A stretch of 18,090 nt of DNA, taken from the NCBI GenBank assembly GCA_027347545.1, contig DAIEQT010000090.1:1-18090 (forward strand). The letters are read 5' to 3'. A program made the position numbers and the translations under genes. Below are positions 6,988-14,994 of this stretch, piece by piece. This DNA is from Ignavibacteria bacterium (GTDB lineage: Bacteria; Bacteroidota; Ignavibacteria; Ignavibacteriales; Melioribacteraceae). The notes under the pieces are model-generated. The model was not told the DNA's origin. It worked only from the letters and a program-made list of their open reading frames with translations, and did not search any database. The stretch's first letter is position 1. Every line of letters starts with the position of its first letter.

Positions 6988-9900
6988 GTGAAACAGAAAC
7001 TAATTATTTACATACTTCTGATTGCAGGACTTAGTTTTGCCGGCAAAAACCTAGCTCAAGAAGATTACTGCTTCAGCCATGTAAGGATTGAAGAGGGGCT
7101 TTCGCAAAGTTCAATTCACTGCATTCTTCAAGATAAAGTTGGATTCCTTTGGTTTGGAACTGCAAACGGACTAAATCGTTACGATGGTTACTCCTTTAGA
7201 ATTTTTTCTAACGATCCTTCAGATTCGACAACAATTTCCGATAACGGAATTTTATCTATCTATGAAGATTCAAGAGGTTATATATGGATTGGAACTGCTG
7301 AAGGAAATTTAAACCGTTATGATAGACGAAGCGGAATTTTTAAGCGGTATAATATTACGGCAGGTTTAACTGTAGATGGCGACACGCAAGAAAATTACTT
7401 TGATTTTCCTTTGCCGCTTTCGAGAAACAACGACCGCTCCGTCACTTCAATTGCTGAAGATAAAAATGGCAATTTATGGATTGGTACATGGGGAAAAGGT
7501 CTGATTAAGTTAAATCCCTTGAATAATAAAAGAGAGCATTTTCATTATCAGAAAGAGAAGCCAAATTCATTTCATTCAAACCGGGTTAAATCAATTTTAA
7601 TTGATGCGAAAGGGAATATTTGGGTTGGTACGCTCGGCAGCGGCTTATTCCGGTTTGATTCAATTACCGGTAAACTTACAAATTATATTTTTGATGAAAG
7701 CAACTCTTCAAGCATAAGCAGTAATAATGTTATGACTCTTGCCAACGATAGCTTTGGCAATTTGTGGCTAGGAACTTTTGGCGGCGGAATAAATATGCTT
7801 TCCGTTCAAGACCAAAGTATTAACGCTAAGAAAGCTAAATTTTTCAGATTTAAATCTAATCCGCAGCAACCAAATTCGTTAACGACTGAAGTAATAACTG
7901 CGCTGTTTCAAGATAACGATGGCAGGCTCTGGATTGGCTCTCTTGGCGGCGGACTATTTCAGTTGGATTTCCGTACCAATGTATTTTTGAATTTCAAAAA
8001 CGATCCGGAAGATGAAAGCTCTCTTTCCAAAAATGAAGTTTTATCAATCTTTCAAGACCGCTCCGGCAATCTCTGGGTCGGAACCCACTTGGGGAGAGGA
8101 TTAAATAAACTTGAACACAAAACAGTAAAATTTGAACACATTGCTAAAAATACTTACCGCAAAGCCGGTCTTAATGATGAAGTTGTTTGGTCTATCTATG
8201 CTGATAGTGAAGAACGTGTTTGGATTGGAACATTTAAAGGCGGATTAAATCTCTGGGACAAAAAGAATAAGAAGTTCAGCTATTTCAAAACTCAACCCGG
8301 GTCTCTTAGTGATAATCATATTCGTTCTATAAAAGATGATGGTAAAGGAAAACTGCTAATAGGTACTTACTCCGGCGGACTAAATATTTTTAATAAACAG
8401 ACTAAGTCCGCTCGCGTATATAAGAATATTCCAGGTGATCAAACTTCGCTTGGTGAAAACCAAGTTCAATCTATCTTAATTGATAGAGATGGCAATTACT
8501 GGATTGGAACATTTGGCGGCGGAGTAAATAAGGTTAGCAAAGAGAATATTATTAAAGGTAATATAAAATTTGAGCGATACGCTTTTAACAACAACGATCC
8601 TTTCAGTATTAGCGATAACCGCGTTTACACTATTTACGAAGACTCAGAAGGGGTTTTGTGGGTTGGAACATTTGGCGGTGGATTAAACAAGTTTGATAAA
8701 AGCACCGGGCATTTTATTTCCTATAAAAATTTGCCGGGCGATAATTCCAGTTTGAGCGATAACCGTATAATGGCTATACACGAAGATGGTTCGAAAAACC
8801 TTTGGATAGGTACATACGGCGGCGGCTTAAATCTTTTTGATAAGAAGAAGGAAACGTTTCAGCGGTTTAATGATAAAAATAGATTGAAAAGCTCGGTTGT
8901 ATATGGAATTCTTGAGGATAACTTTAAGCAGCTCTGGATGAGTACGGACAATGGACTTTTTAAGCTGGACATTCCAACTAAACAGTTTACACAATACGAT
9001 CAGAATGATGGGTTGCAAAATCTTGAGTTTAGCGGCGGCGCTTACTGCAAATCTGAAAAAGGAGAAATGTTCTTTGGAGGAATCGCCGGATTCAATCATT
9101 TTTTCCCCGATAGTGTTATAGATAACGCTTATGTACCTCCCGTAGCAATAAGTTCTATAAGAATTTTCGATGAGCCTATGCGGGAAGAGCGCGATACAAT
9201 TACTTTATCTTACGAACAAAACTTTTTTTCTTTTGAATTTGCCGCGCTGGATTACACAAACTCCAACGATAACCAATATGCGTTTATGCTTGAAGGTTTT
9301 GATAAACAATGGCGCTTTGTTGATTCACGCAGACGTATTGCCAACTATACAAATCTTTCTCCGGGCGAATATGTGTTTAGTGTAATCGGCTCTAATAATG
9401 ATGGTGTTTGGAACTACGAAGGCAAAAATGTTTATATAATTATTTTACCTCCGTTCTGGAAACGCTGGTGGTTCGTCCTATTAACTATATCTATTGCGGT
9501 AGTAGTCATATACTATATAGTTGCTGCGCGTTACAGAAGTTTGCTTGCTATAGAAAAGTTAAAGAGCAAACTTTCTGCCGATCTGCATGATAATGTAGGA
9601 AGTGGCTTAACGGAAATTTCCATTCTGAGCGAATTGACCGCGCACGAAGTTCAGAATCTTACCGGCAATGTCTCACACAATTTATCTGCAATTAGTGAAA
9701 AGGCAAGACAGCTAATCGACAGCATGAGCGATATTGTCTGGATGGTAAATCCTCAACGAGATTCTTTCTATGATTTAATTGTCCGCCTAAAAGATACATA
9801 TAGCGACTTAATGATGGCTGCGGGAATTTCCTACAAAACAGCAAATTTGGAAAAGCTTAGCTCGGTGAAATTGCCGATGGAGTACAAGCAAAACCTGTTT

Positions 9901-10188
9901 CTGATTTTTAAGGAAGCACTTAACAACGCAATAAAACATAGCAAGTGCAAAAAGATTTCTTTGGAAGCAGATATCACAAAAGACATTTTAACCCTCGCGT
10001 TGATTGATGACGGAAGCGGAATTGAAACAAGCCGGATTGATTCCGGTAACGGAATTAGAAATATGAAAGCTAGAGCGAAGACAATTGGCGGCAAGCTAGA
10101 AATAGCAAGCGGTAGTGAAGGCACATCACTTAAGTTCAATGGTAAGCTTAATTCAACTATTAAACTGTCTTTTCTACCGTTTAAGTAA
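6988..10188 (+). CDS. Two-component propeller sensor histidine kinase (Reg_prop, Y_Y_Y, HisKA_3, HATPase_c)
   Basis: This 1066-residue protein starts at GTG 6988; an in-frame stop lies just upstream and the signal peptide (MKQKLIIYILLIAGLSFAG) follows immediately. Residues about 30-690 contain 14 blade motifs of the type GxLWIGTxxGGLNxxD, enough for two seven-bladed propellers. A Y_Y_Y domain follows at about 750-818, then one membrane helix at about 827-847 (WWFVLLTISIAVVVIYYIV). The HisKA_3 dimerisation motif LSADLHDNVGSGLTEI places the phospho-accepting His at 867. The ATPase shows the N box KEALNNAIKHS near 975-985, the G box DDGSGI at 1007-1012, and a second glycine box GNGIRNM. There is no fused receiver or AraC domain, unlike classical Bacteroides hybrid sensors; the receiver is the next gene. 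It likely senses a periplasmic ligand, perhaps one linked to the divergent uptake cluster. Confidence 0.95.
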   Translation: MKQKLIIYILLIAGLSFAGKNLAQEDYCFSHVRIEEGLSQSSIHCILQDKVGFLWFGTANGLNRYDGYSFRIFSNDPSDSTTISDNGILSIYEDSRGYIWIGTAEGNLNRYDRRSGIFKRYNITAGLTVDGDTQENYFDFPLPLSRNNDRSVTSIAEDKNGNLWIGTWGKGLIKLNPLNNKREHFHYQKEKPNSFHSNRVKSILIDAKGNIWVGTLGSGLFRFDSITGKLTNYIFDESNSSSISSNNVMTLANDSFGNLWLGTFGGGINMLSVQDQSINAKKAKFFRFKSNPQQPNSLTTEVITALFQDNDGRLWIGSLGGGLFQLDFRTNVFLNFKNDPEDESSLSKNEVLSIFQDRSGNLWVGTHLGRGLNKLEHKTVKFEHIAKNTYRKAGLNDEVVWSIYADSEERVWIGTFKGGLNLWDKKNKKFSYFKTQPGSLSDNHIRSIKDDGKGKLLIGTYSGGLNIFNKQTKSARVYKNIPGDQTSLGENQVQSILIDRDGNYWIGTFGGGVNKVSKENIIKGNIKFERYAFNNNDPFSISDNRVYTIYEDSEGVLWVGTFGGGLNKFDKSTGHFISYKNLPGDNSSLSDNRIMAIHEDGSKNLWIGTYGGGLNLFDKKKETFQRFNDKNRLKSSVVYGILEDNFKQLWMSTDNGLFKLDIPTKQFTQYDQNDGLQNLEFSGGAYCKSEKGEMFFGGIAGFNHFFPDSVIDNAYVPPVAISSIRIFDEPMREERDTITLSYEQNFFSFEFAALDYTNSNDNQYAFMLEGFDKQWRFVDSRRRIANYTNLSPGEYVFSVIGSNNDGVWNYEGKNVYIIILPPFWKRWWFVLLTISIAVVVIYYIVAARYRSLLAIEKLKSKLSADLHDNVGSGLTEISILSELTAHEVQNLTGNVSHNLSAISEKARQLIDSMSDIVWMVNPQRDSFYDLIVRLKDTYSDLMMAAGISYKTANLEKLSSVKLPMEYKQNLFLIFKEALNNAIKHSKCKKISLEADITKDILTLALIDDGSGIETSRIDSGNGIRNMKARAKTIGGKLEIASGSEGTSLKFNGKLNSTIKLSFLPFK

Positions 10189-10245
10189 ATTAATTTTAGA
10201 CCAGAGAAAAAAAGCATAACTTTACAATAAACAAATGATGATTGA

Positions 10246-10884
10246 ATGATAAAGGTTGTTATAACAGAAGATAATAACACAATCCGAGAGGGGTTGGCAG
10301 CGTTGATAAACGGAACACCCGGCTACAGTTGCGTTGGTGCTTTTTCGGAGTGTGAATCTTTCCTTTCCAAGATTCCTACTTTATCAGCTGATGTTGTTTT
10401 AATGGATATTGGTTTACCGGGAATGAGCGGAATAGATGGTATAGTTAAAGCGAAAAAGATGAGACCCGAGCTCAACATTCTTATGCTTACTGTTTACGAA
10501 GACAGTCAGACTGTTTTTAAAGCCCTGTGTGCCGGCGCTTGCGGCTACCTAGTAAAAAAAACTCCTCCGGCAAGATTGCTGGAAGCAATTAAAGATGCTA
10601 ATGATGGCGGTGCGCCAATGAGTTCTTTAATTGCCAGACAAGTTATTGATGTGTTCAAGCAAACACAGGGCAAGCAGAACGACGAGAAGGATACAGAGCT
10701 TTCTGCGCGTGAGAAAGAAGTGCTTACTTCTTTATCCGACGGAAATAACTATCAAGAAATTGCAGACCGTCTTTTCATAAGTGTTGATACTGTTCGGCAT
10801 CATATAAAAAATATTTACAGAAAACTTCATGTTCACTCGCAATCCGAAGCGGTTGCAAAAGCAATCCGCAAGGGAATTATTTAA
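10246..10884 (+). CDS. NarL/FixJ-family response regulator
   Basis: This 212-residue protein has an N-terminal receiver domain: acidic pair Glu8/Asp9, phosphorylated Asp54 in VVLMDIGLPGMSG, Thr82 in LMLTVYED, and Lys104 in YLVKKTPP. A linker follows, and then a LuxR-type HTH at about 148-207 (LSAREKEVLTSLSDG, YQEIADRLFISVDTVRHHIK, then NIYRKLHVHSQSEA). It begins 57 bp after the propeller kinase stop, and HisKA_3 kinases normally pair with exactly this class, so it is the cognate regulator with good confidence. No strong Shine-Dalgarno is seen before the ATG. Possible binding sites are the palindromes immediately downstream of the gene. What it controls is inferred only from neighbours: the 82-aa protein gene, or the divergent lipoprotein/TonB/PAS unit. 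Confidence 0.94.
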   Translation: MIKVVITEDNNTIREGLAALINGTPGYSCVGAFSECESFLSKIPTLSADVVLMDIGLPGMSGIDGIVKAKKMRPELNILMLTVYEDSQTVFKALCAGACGYLVKKTPPARLLEAIKDANDGGAPMSSLIARQVIDVFKQTQGKQNDEKDTELSAREKEVLTSLSDGNNYQEIADRLFISVDTVRHHIKNIYRKLHVHSQSEAVAKAIRKGII

Positions 10885-10901
10885 ACCAATTCCTCCAACC
10901 A

Positions 10902-10917
10902 CTACATAATTATGTAG
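10902..10917. promoter_or_regulatory. Perfect 16-nt palindrome, candidate regulator site
   Basis: CTACATAATTATGTAG is a perfect dyad 17 nt after the response-regulator stop. NarL/FixJ-type HTH proteins recognise half-sites with a TAC core, and TACATAA/TTATGTA fits an inverted pair of such half-sites. A second, imperfect dyad lies at 10950-10971 (AAACC...GGTTT arms, TGTG/CACA inner arms, one A-C mismatch). Binding by the adjacent regulator is inference; neither dyad is followed by a T-run that would make it a terminator. Confidence 0.45.
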
Positions 10918-11033
10918 GTCAATCCCAAAATTTGCCTCCATTTCCAGAAAAACCACACACTTGTGCGGTTTCCAAAGGGAAGACCGTTCCGTATTTAGGA
11001 ATCAGAAAATCATCAACCATGAATGGAGGAAGA

Positions 11034-11282
11034 ATGGAAAGCGTATTAATTAATGAAAGAAATCCACTCGCTGATTTAATTAGCGATGAGATTTATGACC
11101 TTCTTTGCAATAGAGGTCTAATTGATGAAAAATCGGTTCGTGATTTTATCATCAGAAGAAAATTTAAGAACATGCGCTCGAAGAAAGTGAGTGCAAGCGA
11201 CGCAATCGAAACACTCCGTAACGAATATCCATACCTTCAATTCGACACGATTCGCAAGATAGTATATCAACCCAAAAATTAG
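11034..11282 (+). CDS. Small 82-aa protein of unknown function
   Basis: The start is the ATG at 11034, four bases after a perfect GGAGGA. A longer in-frame reading from 10932 lacks support because it runs through the palindromic region. The product is cytosolic and helical, with a very basic centre (SVRDFIIRRKFKNMRSKKVS) and a conserved-looking end (DAIETLRNEYPYLQFDTIRK). The layout of short helix, basic helix, helix suggests a nucleic-acid or protein-binding domain, but no named family is recognised. It lies 149 bp behind the response regulator, downstream of two palindromes, and is followed by a strong terminator, so it is either the last gene of the kinase/regulator operon or a short transcript controlled by that regulator. 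Confidence 0.7.
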   Translation: MESVLINERNPLADLISDEIYDLLCNRGLIDEKSVRDFIIRRKFKNMRSKKVSASDAIETLRNEYPYLQFDTIRKIVYQPKN

Positions 11283-11306
11283 ACGTAACCTCCTCAAAAG
11301 AAAAGT

Positions 11307-11342
11307 AATCCCGTCTGTTTGTTAAAGGGCGGGATTTTTTTT
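11307..11342 (+). terminator. Rho-independent terminator
   Basis: AATCCCG at 11307-11313 pairs perfectly with CGGGATT at 11330-11336, and the stem runs into eight T residues ending at 11342. It ends the transcript of the 82-aa protein gene and separates it from the duplicated exported protein. Confidence 0.88.
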
Positions 11343-11427
11343 GAATAGCGGAAACCAAATCTTCCTATTTTTGTTTAAGAAAAATTCGATTTGCCTATTT
11401 AGCACAAACCAAATAAATGAGGCAGTT

Positions 11428-12135
11428 ATGAAGCTACGTTATTTACTTTTATTATTATTTGTTATTAGTCTTCCGATTACGGCACAAGAGAAGCACGAAG
11501 TTAATTCAGAGGTTAAAGAATTATCGGAATTTCACGATGTTGTTTATCAGATTTGGCACACAGCATGTCCGGAAAAGAATATTCAATTATTGAGAGATCT
11601 TCTACCGGATGTAGAAAAAGGATTCGCAAAAGTTAAAGAAGCTAAATTGCCGGGAATTCTACGCGATAAAAAAAGCAAGTGGGAAGAAGGATTAAAAAAA
11701 TTCAGCGAATCGGTTGCTGCTTATAAAGACGCTTCCGGCAAAGACAATGCTCAAGCTTTCTTGGATGCAGCCGAAAAGATGCACGCACAATATGAAGGTT
11801 TAGTAAGAATTGTAAAGCCGGTACTAAAAGAAGTTGATGCTTTTCATCAAGAACTTTATATGATGTACCATTATTACTCACCAAATTTTGAAATCGAGAA
11901 AATTAAAACTTCGGCAGAAGTTTTAAAAACTAAGATGGAAGCAATGATGAGTGCTAAGCTGACAAAACGCTTAGAACCAAGACAAGAAAAATTTGATTTG
12001 GCAAGAAAAGGATTAATGGACGCAGTTGTTAAATTGAATGAAGTTGTTGAGGTGAGTAAGGATAAAAAAGCAATAACAGATGCAGTTGATGGAATGCATT
12101 CAAAATATGCTGAATTAGAAAAAGTTTTTGATTGA
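11428..12135 (+). CDS. Exported all-helical protein with duplicated histidine-bearing domain, function unknown
   Basis: The 235-residue product begins at ATG 11428, directly before a Sec signal peptide (MKLRYLLLLLFVISLPITAQ); the upstream in-frame extension overlaps the previous terminator and is rejected. The mature protein consists of two tandem repeats of about 104 residues. FHDVVYQIWH (His36, His44) recurs as FHQELYMMYH (His140, His148). KMHAQYEGL (His119) recurs as GMHSKYAEL (His224). Lys84-Trp85 aligns with Lys188-Phe189. Spacings are 104, 104, 105 and 104, so the duplication is unmistakable. Each repeat is predicted to form four helices, with the three His in the first and last helix, which would place them together in a bundle and suggests metal or cofactor binding. 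Cys47 occurs only in the first repeat. It is not recognised as a named family; location is periplasmic or extracytoplasmic. Confidence 0.8.
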   Translation: MKLRYLLLLLFVISLPITAQEKHEVNSEVKELSEFHDVVYQIWHTACPEKNIQLLRDLLPDVEKGFAKVKEAKLPGILRDKKSKWEEGLKKFSESVAAYKDASGKDNAQAFLDAAEKMHAQYEGLVRIVKPVLKEVDAFHQELYMMYHYYSPNFEIEKIKTSAEVLKTKMEAMMSAKLTKRLEPRQEKFDLARKGLMDAVVKLNEVVEVSKDKKAITDAVDGMHSKYAELEKVFD

Positions 12136-12144
12136 TCAATTTAA

Positions 12145-12165
12145 GGGGCTCTGAAAAAGAGCCCC
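12145..12165. terminator. Hairpin between convergent genes
   Basis: GGGGCTCT at 12145-12152 pairs perfectly with AGAGCCCC at 12158-12165 around a five-base loop. It lies 10 nt after the duplicated-protein stop and just past the end of the oppositely oriented cation transporter gene. The T-run is weak on both sides (GGCTTTAAT on plus), so termination efficiency is uncertain, but position and stem fit a bidirectional terminator. Confidence 0.7.
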
Positions 12166-12169
12166 GGCT

Positions 12170-12835
12170 TTAATCTTCACATTTCTCGTTTTCGCAGCCG
12201 CAATGCTTACCCGATTTAACTTTTTCAAAAGCTTCCTTTCCTTCGTTAAAAGAAAAAAAAGCAATCGCCAGAGCGCCAAGAGAATCTATCCCTCCGAAAC
12301 CTGTTAATTCGTAGCCAATGCTGGAAATTAACAGCGCGATTGATAAATAGAGGCAAGTTTTAGTGCAGTTTGCATCAGCAATTAATGCGGCGGAGTTTAA
12401 TGTTCTCCCGGCAATCAATTTATATTTGATCAGCAAAGACATCGTTACAATTGAAATCAGCGAGATAACAATTCCCCAAAAAGTAGTTTCGGGTTTCTGA
12501 TTTGTAACAAAGTTAAAAATAGATGAAATAACTAAGCCGGCTGTTAAAATGTAGAATCCGGTTCCGGTAATTTTTAGCGCGGTTTTTTCAAACTCATCTC
12601 TTCGTTCATCTCCATTTTGCTTAAGCCGACGAAGCATATGCCAAATGCCAATTCCGGAAAACACTTCTACAAATGAATCTACTCCGAAGCCGAAAAGTGA
12701 AAGCGTTTCATCTTCGTAACCGAATGCTACGGAAATTAATCCTTCGGCAATATTGTACAAAATAGTAACAAGAGAAAGAATATAAGCTAAGCGATACATT
12801 CTTTCTTTATGGTCAGTGGTAATCTGTTCTATCAA
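12170..12835 (-). CDS. CDF-like cation transporter lacking the cytosolic domain, with Cys/His tail
   Basis: This 221-residue protein has six predicted membrane helices: about 17-39, 45-68, 89-110, 119-140, 153-178 and 180-199. FGFGVDSFVEVFSGIGIWHM in helix 2 and ALIADANCTKTC at helix 5 are the positions where cation diffusion facilitators carry their HxxxD/DxxxD metal-site residues, but here the usual His residues are replaced. The C-terminal cytosolic ferredoxin-like domain of typical CDF proteins (around 300 aa) is absent. Instead the protein ends in KHCGCENEKCED, with His211, Cys212, Cys214 and Cys219 as a likely metal-binding tail. It follows the DUF5362 gene with a 13-bp gap, so the two are probably co-transcribed. 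Export or sensing of a divalent cation is likely; the metal is not evident. Confidence 0.78.
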   Translation of the reverse strand: MIEQITTDHKERMYRLAYILSLVTILYNIAEGLISVAFGYEDETLSLFGFGVDSFVEVFSGIGIWHMLRRLKQNGDERRDEFEKTALKITGTGFYILTAGLVISSIFNFVTNQKPETTFWGIVISLISIVTMSLLIKYKLIAGRTLNSAALIADANCTKTCLYLSIALLISSIGYELTGFGGIDSLGALAIAFFSFNEGKEAFEKVKSGKHCGCENEKCED

Positions 12836-12848
12836 AATCAGCCTTTCT

Positions 12849-13268
12849 TTATAATGCGCTATAGGAAGGAGCCGTAAGTAGTGCGCCTAAGCCAGTAGTA
12901 AATAAGTAAATTAGAAGAATTATATACAGTACCGTAAAAACAATTCCTATTATGATTAATATTTTGATGATTCGAAAATATTTGCCTTGCAGTTCAAAGC
13001 CTTGTCTTAAGGCGCCGGCGTTGTTTGTCATTTTGTAAAGTGAAAACTGGTCTGCAGCTTCTCGCATTCGAAGACCAATGATAATTGTTGGTACACCTAT
13101 AAGTGCGCCAATAATAGTTAGACAGGTTATTACACCATATATAATTGTAAACATACCAACGAAGCGCATGTCGCTGGTCATCTTATCAAAAAGAAACTGA
13201 AACTGAGTTGGAGGTTTAAAAGTTGGTCCGGGTTCTGAGCTAATATTTAAATCATCCAATTGTTCCAT
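12849..13268 (-). CDS. DUF5362 family membrane protein
   Basis: The 139-residue product starts at ATG 13268, six bases after GGAGA. A TTG two codons earlier is possible but less likely. After a soluble Pro-rich N-terminus, MTSDMRFVGMFTIIYGVITC begins the first membrane segment, followed by IIGALIGVPTIIIGLRMREAA, the family's most characteristic stretch. An amphipathic helix with a QGKYFRI motif comes next, then a last hydrophobic helix (KILIIIGIVFTVLYIILLI). These features match DUF5362, a membrane family of unknown function common in Bacteroidota-like bacteria. It is the first protein gene after tRNA-Ala on the same strand, 24 nt from the tRNA 3' end, with no terminator between, and is followed by the cation transporter. 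Confidence 0.78.
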   Translation of the reverse strand: MEQLDDLNISSEPGPTFKPPTQFQFLFDKMTSDMRFVGMFTIIYGVITCLTIIGALIGVPTIIIGLRMREAADQFSLYKMTNNAGALRQGFELQGKYFRIIKILIIIGIVFTVLYIILLIYLFTTGLGALLTAPSYSAL

Positions 13269-13292
13269 ACACAATCTCCATTTTGTTGAATG

Positions 13293-13365
13293 TGGAGCTG
13301 AAGGGATTCGAACCCTCGGCCTGTTCGTTGCGAACGAACCGCTCTCCCAACTGAGCTACAGCCCC
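13293..13365 (-). tRNA. tRNA-Ala (anticodon CGC)
   Basis: Read on the minus strand it is a 73-nt cloverleaf. The 7-bp acceptor pairs GGGGCTG with CAGCTCC and includes a G3-U70 wobble, the alanine identity element. The D arm is GCTCAGTTGGGAGAGC. The anticodon arm GTTCG/CGAAC encloses the loop TTCGCAA, with anticodon CGC reading GCG. The T arm contains GGTTCGAATCC. The discriminator is A, and CCA is not encoded (CAT follows). Confidence 0.95.
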
Positions 13366-13704
13366 GTAATTGGAAAACTGTAAATTCACTATTACCAGAT
13401 AACAAACTTTTGGGAATCAATCAAGATGGTTTGAACATTTAATCAAAACATATTCGAAGGAGTAGTTTCAACTGCAAATTGGAGAAATCTCACTCAATTC
13501 TAACAATCCCCATAAAAGTTAACGTACTTAGTGGCATATATTACTTTGAGATGGTGTCTTATTAACCTAACTTTACGGCGTATTTATTTGTAAGGCTTCA
13601 GTATCTACATTTGTTTGCAATTCTTGATGAGATATTCATTCATTTATCCACTGATCCGTAGCATAATAAAATTTCAAAAACCGATTTAAAAGGAAAATGA
13701 ATTA
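13366..13704. other. 339-bp intergenic region and leader before the helicase gene
   Basis: The region lies between the tRNA-Ala 5' end (leftward) and the helicase start (rightward), so it must hold promoters for both. The only clear motif is TACATTTG at 13606-13613, an exact match to the Bacteroidota -7 consensus TAnnTTTG; TTTG at 13587-13590 would be its -33 partner, but the spacing (15 nt) is short. If used, it would leave a leader of about 85 nt. There is no terminator-like hairpin and no convincing ORF. Confidence 0.4.
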
Positions 13705-14991
13705 ATGTCATTCGAAAAAATCAATCTTATCAAACCAATTCAAAAAGCATTAGCCGAAGAAGGCTATACAGTTCCAACACCAATTCAGAAGCAGGCTATA
13801 CCAATCATTCTTGAAAGAAAAGACATGCTTGGCTGTGCGCAAACGGGCACCGGCAAGACTGCCGCTTTTGCGTTACCTATTCTACAAATTCTTCACGATG
13901 AAAAAAGAAGCAGCCACGAGAACAGAATAATTCACTCTTTAATAATTACTCCAACAAGAGAACTCGCAATTCAAATTGGAGACAGTTTTACCGTATACGG
14001 AAAACACACCGGTCTTAAAAACATGGTTGTCTTTGGTGGAGTTCCGCAAAAAGCGCAAACCGATAAATTGAAATCCGGAGTTGATATTCTAATCGCTACA
14101 CCGGGAAGATTGCTTGATTTGATGAATCAAAACTATATAGACCTTCGCCACATAAAACTATTTGTGCTTGATGAAGCGGACCGTATGCTTGATATGGGAT
14201 TTATAAACGATATAAAAAAGATAATTGCTAAACTACCTGCTAAGCGGCAATCATTATTTTTCTCTGCAACAATGCCGGCAGAAATAGTAAAGCTTGCGAA
14301 CACAATTTTAGTTGATCCGGTAAAAGTGGAAATAACACCAGAGCAGCCAACAGTTGAAGCAATTAAACAAAGTATCTACTACGTGGCTAAGTCTGATAAG
14401 AAATCTTTACTGATTCATCTATTGAAAGATCCGGCTATTGCATCTGCACTTGTATTTACAAGAACAAAACATGGAGCCGATAACGTTGCAAAAGTTTTGA
14501 ACAAAGCTAAGATACAAGCCGAAGCAATTCACGGAGATAAAGCGCAGAACACACGTCAGAGAGCGCTAAATAATTTTAAGTCCAGGCAAATAAAAGTTTT
14601 GGTTGCAACAGATATTGCAGCGCGTGGAATTGATATAGACGAGCTTTCGCATGTCATCAATTTTGATATTCCCAATGTTCCGGAAACTTATGTACATCGA
14701 ATTGGTAGAACCGGCCGAGCCGGCTTAAGCGGTGTAGCTATTTCGCTATGCGACTCGGAAGAGAAAGCGCATCTAAAAGACATTCACAAATTGATTTCTA
14801 TACCAATTCCGGTTGTTGAAAATCATCCGTACGTTTTAACAGAGTGGGTGTGGGAAAATTCTAAACAGCTAATCAATAAAGAAGATGTGAAGAAACCTAA
14901 GAATAGAAAAATTTTAGAAACATCAGCTTCGAAACCAAAGAGTAGAAATAGATCGAGAAGAAAATCCTGGGCTAAAAAGGGGAGAAGCTAA
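13705..14991 (+). CDS. rhlE: DEAD-box RNA helicase, RhlE type
   Basis: This 428-residue ATP-dependent RNA helicase has all core motifs in order: Q motif with Phe3 and TPIQKQAI (Gln28), Walker A AQTGTGKT (45-52), PTRELA, GG, TPGR, DEAD at 156-159 followed by RMLDMGF (typical of RhlE), [25 protein letters not shown], and HRIGRTGR (331-338). A C-terminal extension of about 35 residues is very basic ([17 protein letters not shown]) and likely binds RNA. The start is backed by AAAAGGA upstream. RhlE-type proteins act in ribosome assembly, RNA turnover and cold adaptation. The YwbE-family gene begins 3 nt after its stop, so they are probably co-translated. Assignment to RhlE rather than another DEAD subgroup is by motif and length, not by tree. 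Confidence 0.93.
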   Translation: MSFEKINLIKPIQKALAEEGYTVPTPIQKQAIPIILERKDMLGCAQTGTGKTAAFALPILQILHDEKRSSHENRIIHSLIITPTRELAIQIGDSFTVYGKHTGLKNMVVFGGVPQKAQTDKLKSGVDILIATPGRLLDLMNQNYIDLRHIKLFVLDEADRMLDMGFINDIKKIIAKLPAKRQSLFFSATMPAEIVKLANTILVDPVKVEITPEQPTVEAIKQSIYYVAKSDKKSLLIHLLKDPAIASALVFTRTKHGADNVAKVLNKAKIQAEAIHGDKAQNTRQRALNNFKSRQIKVLVATDIAARGIDIDELSHVINFDIPNVPETYVHRIGRTGRAGLSGVAISLCDSEEKAHLKDIHKLISIPIPVVENHPYVLTEWVWENSKQLINKEDVKKPKNRKILETSASKPKSRNRSRRKSWAKKGRS

Positions 14992-14994
14992 TTA

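Noticed and set aside
9831..10280. 149-codon open frame antisense to the kinase 3' end
   Set aside because: It lies fully across the HATPase domain and the regulator start; the sense proteins have clear motifs, and the antisense product has no recognisable features.
13293..13365. tRNA-Ala as an integration site for a mobile element
   Set aside because: No integrase, no repeated tRNA 3' end and no foreign genes are visible on either side.
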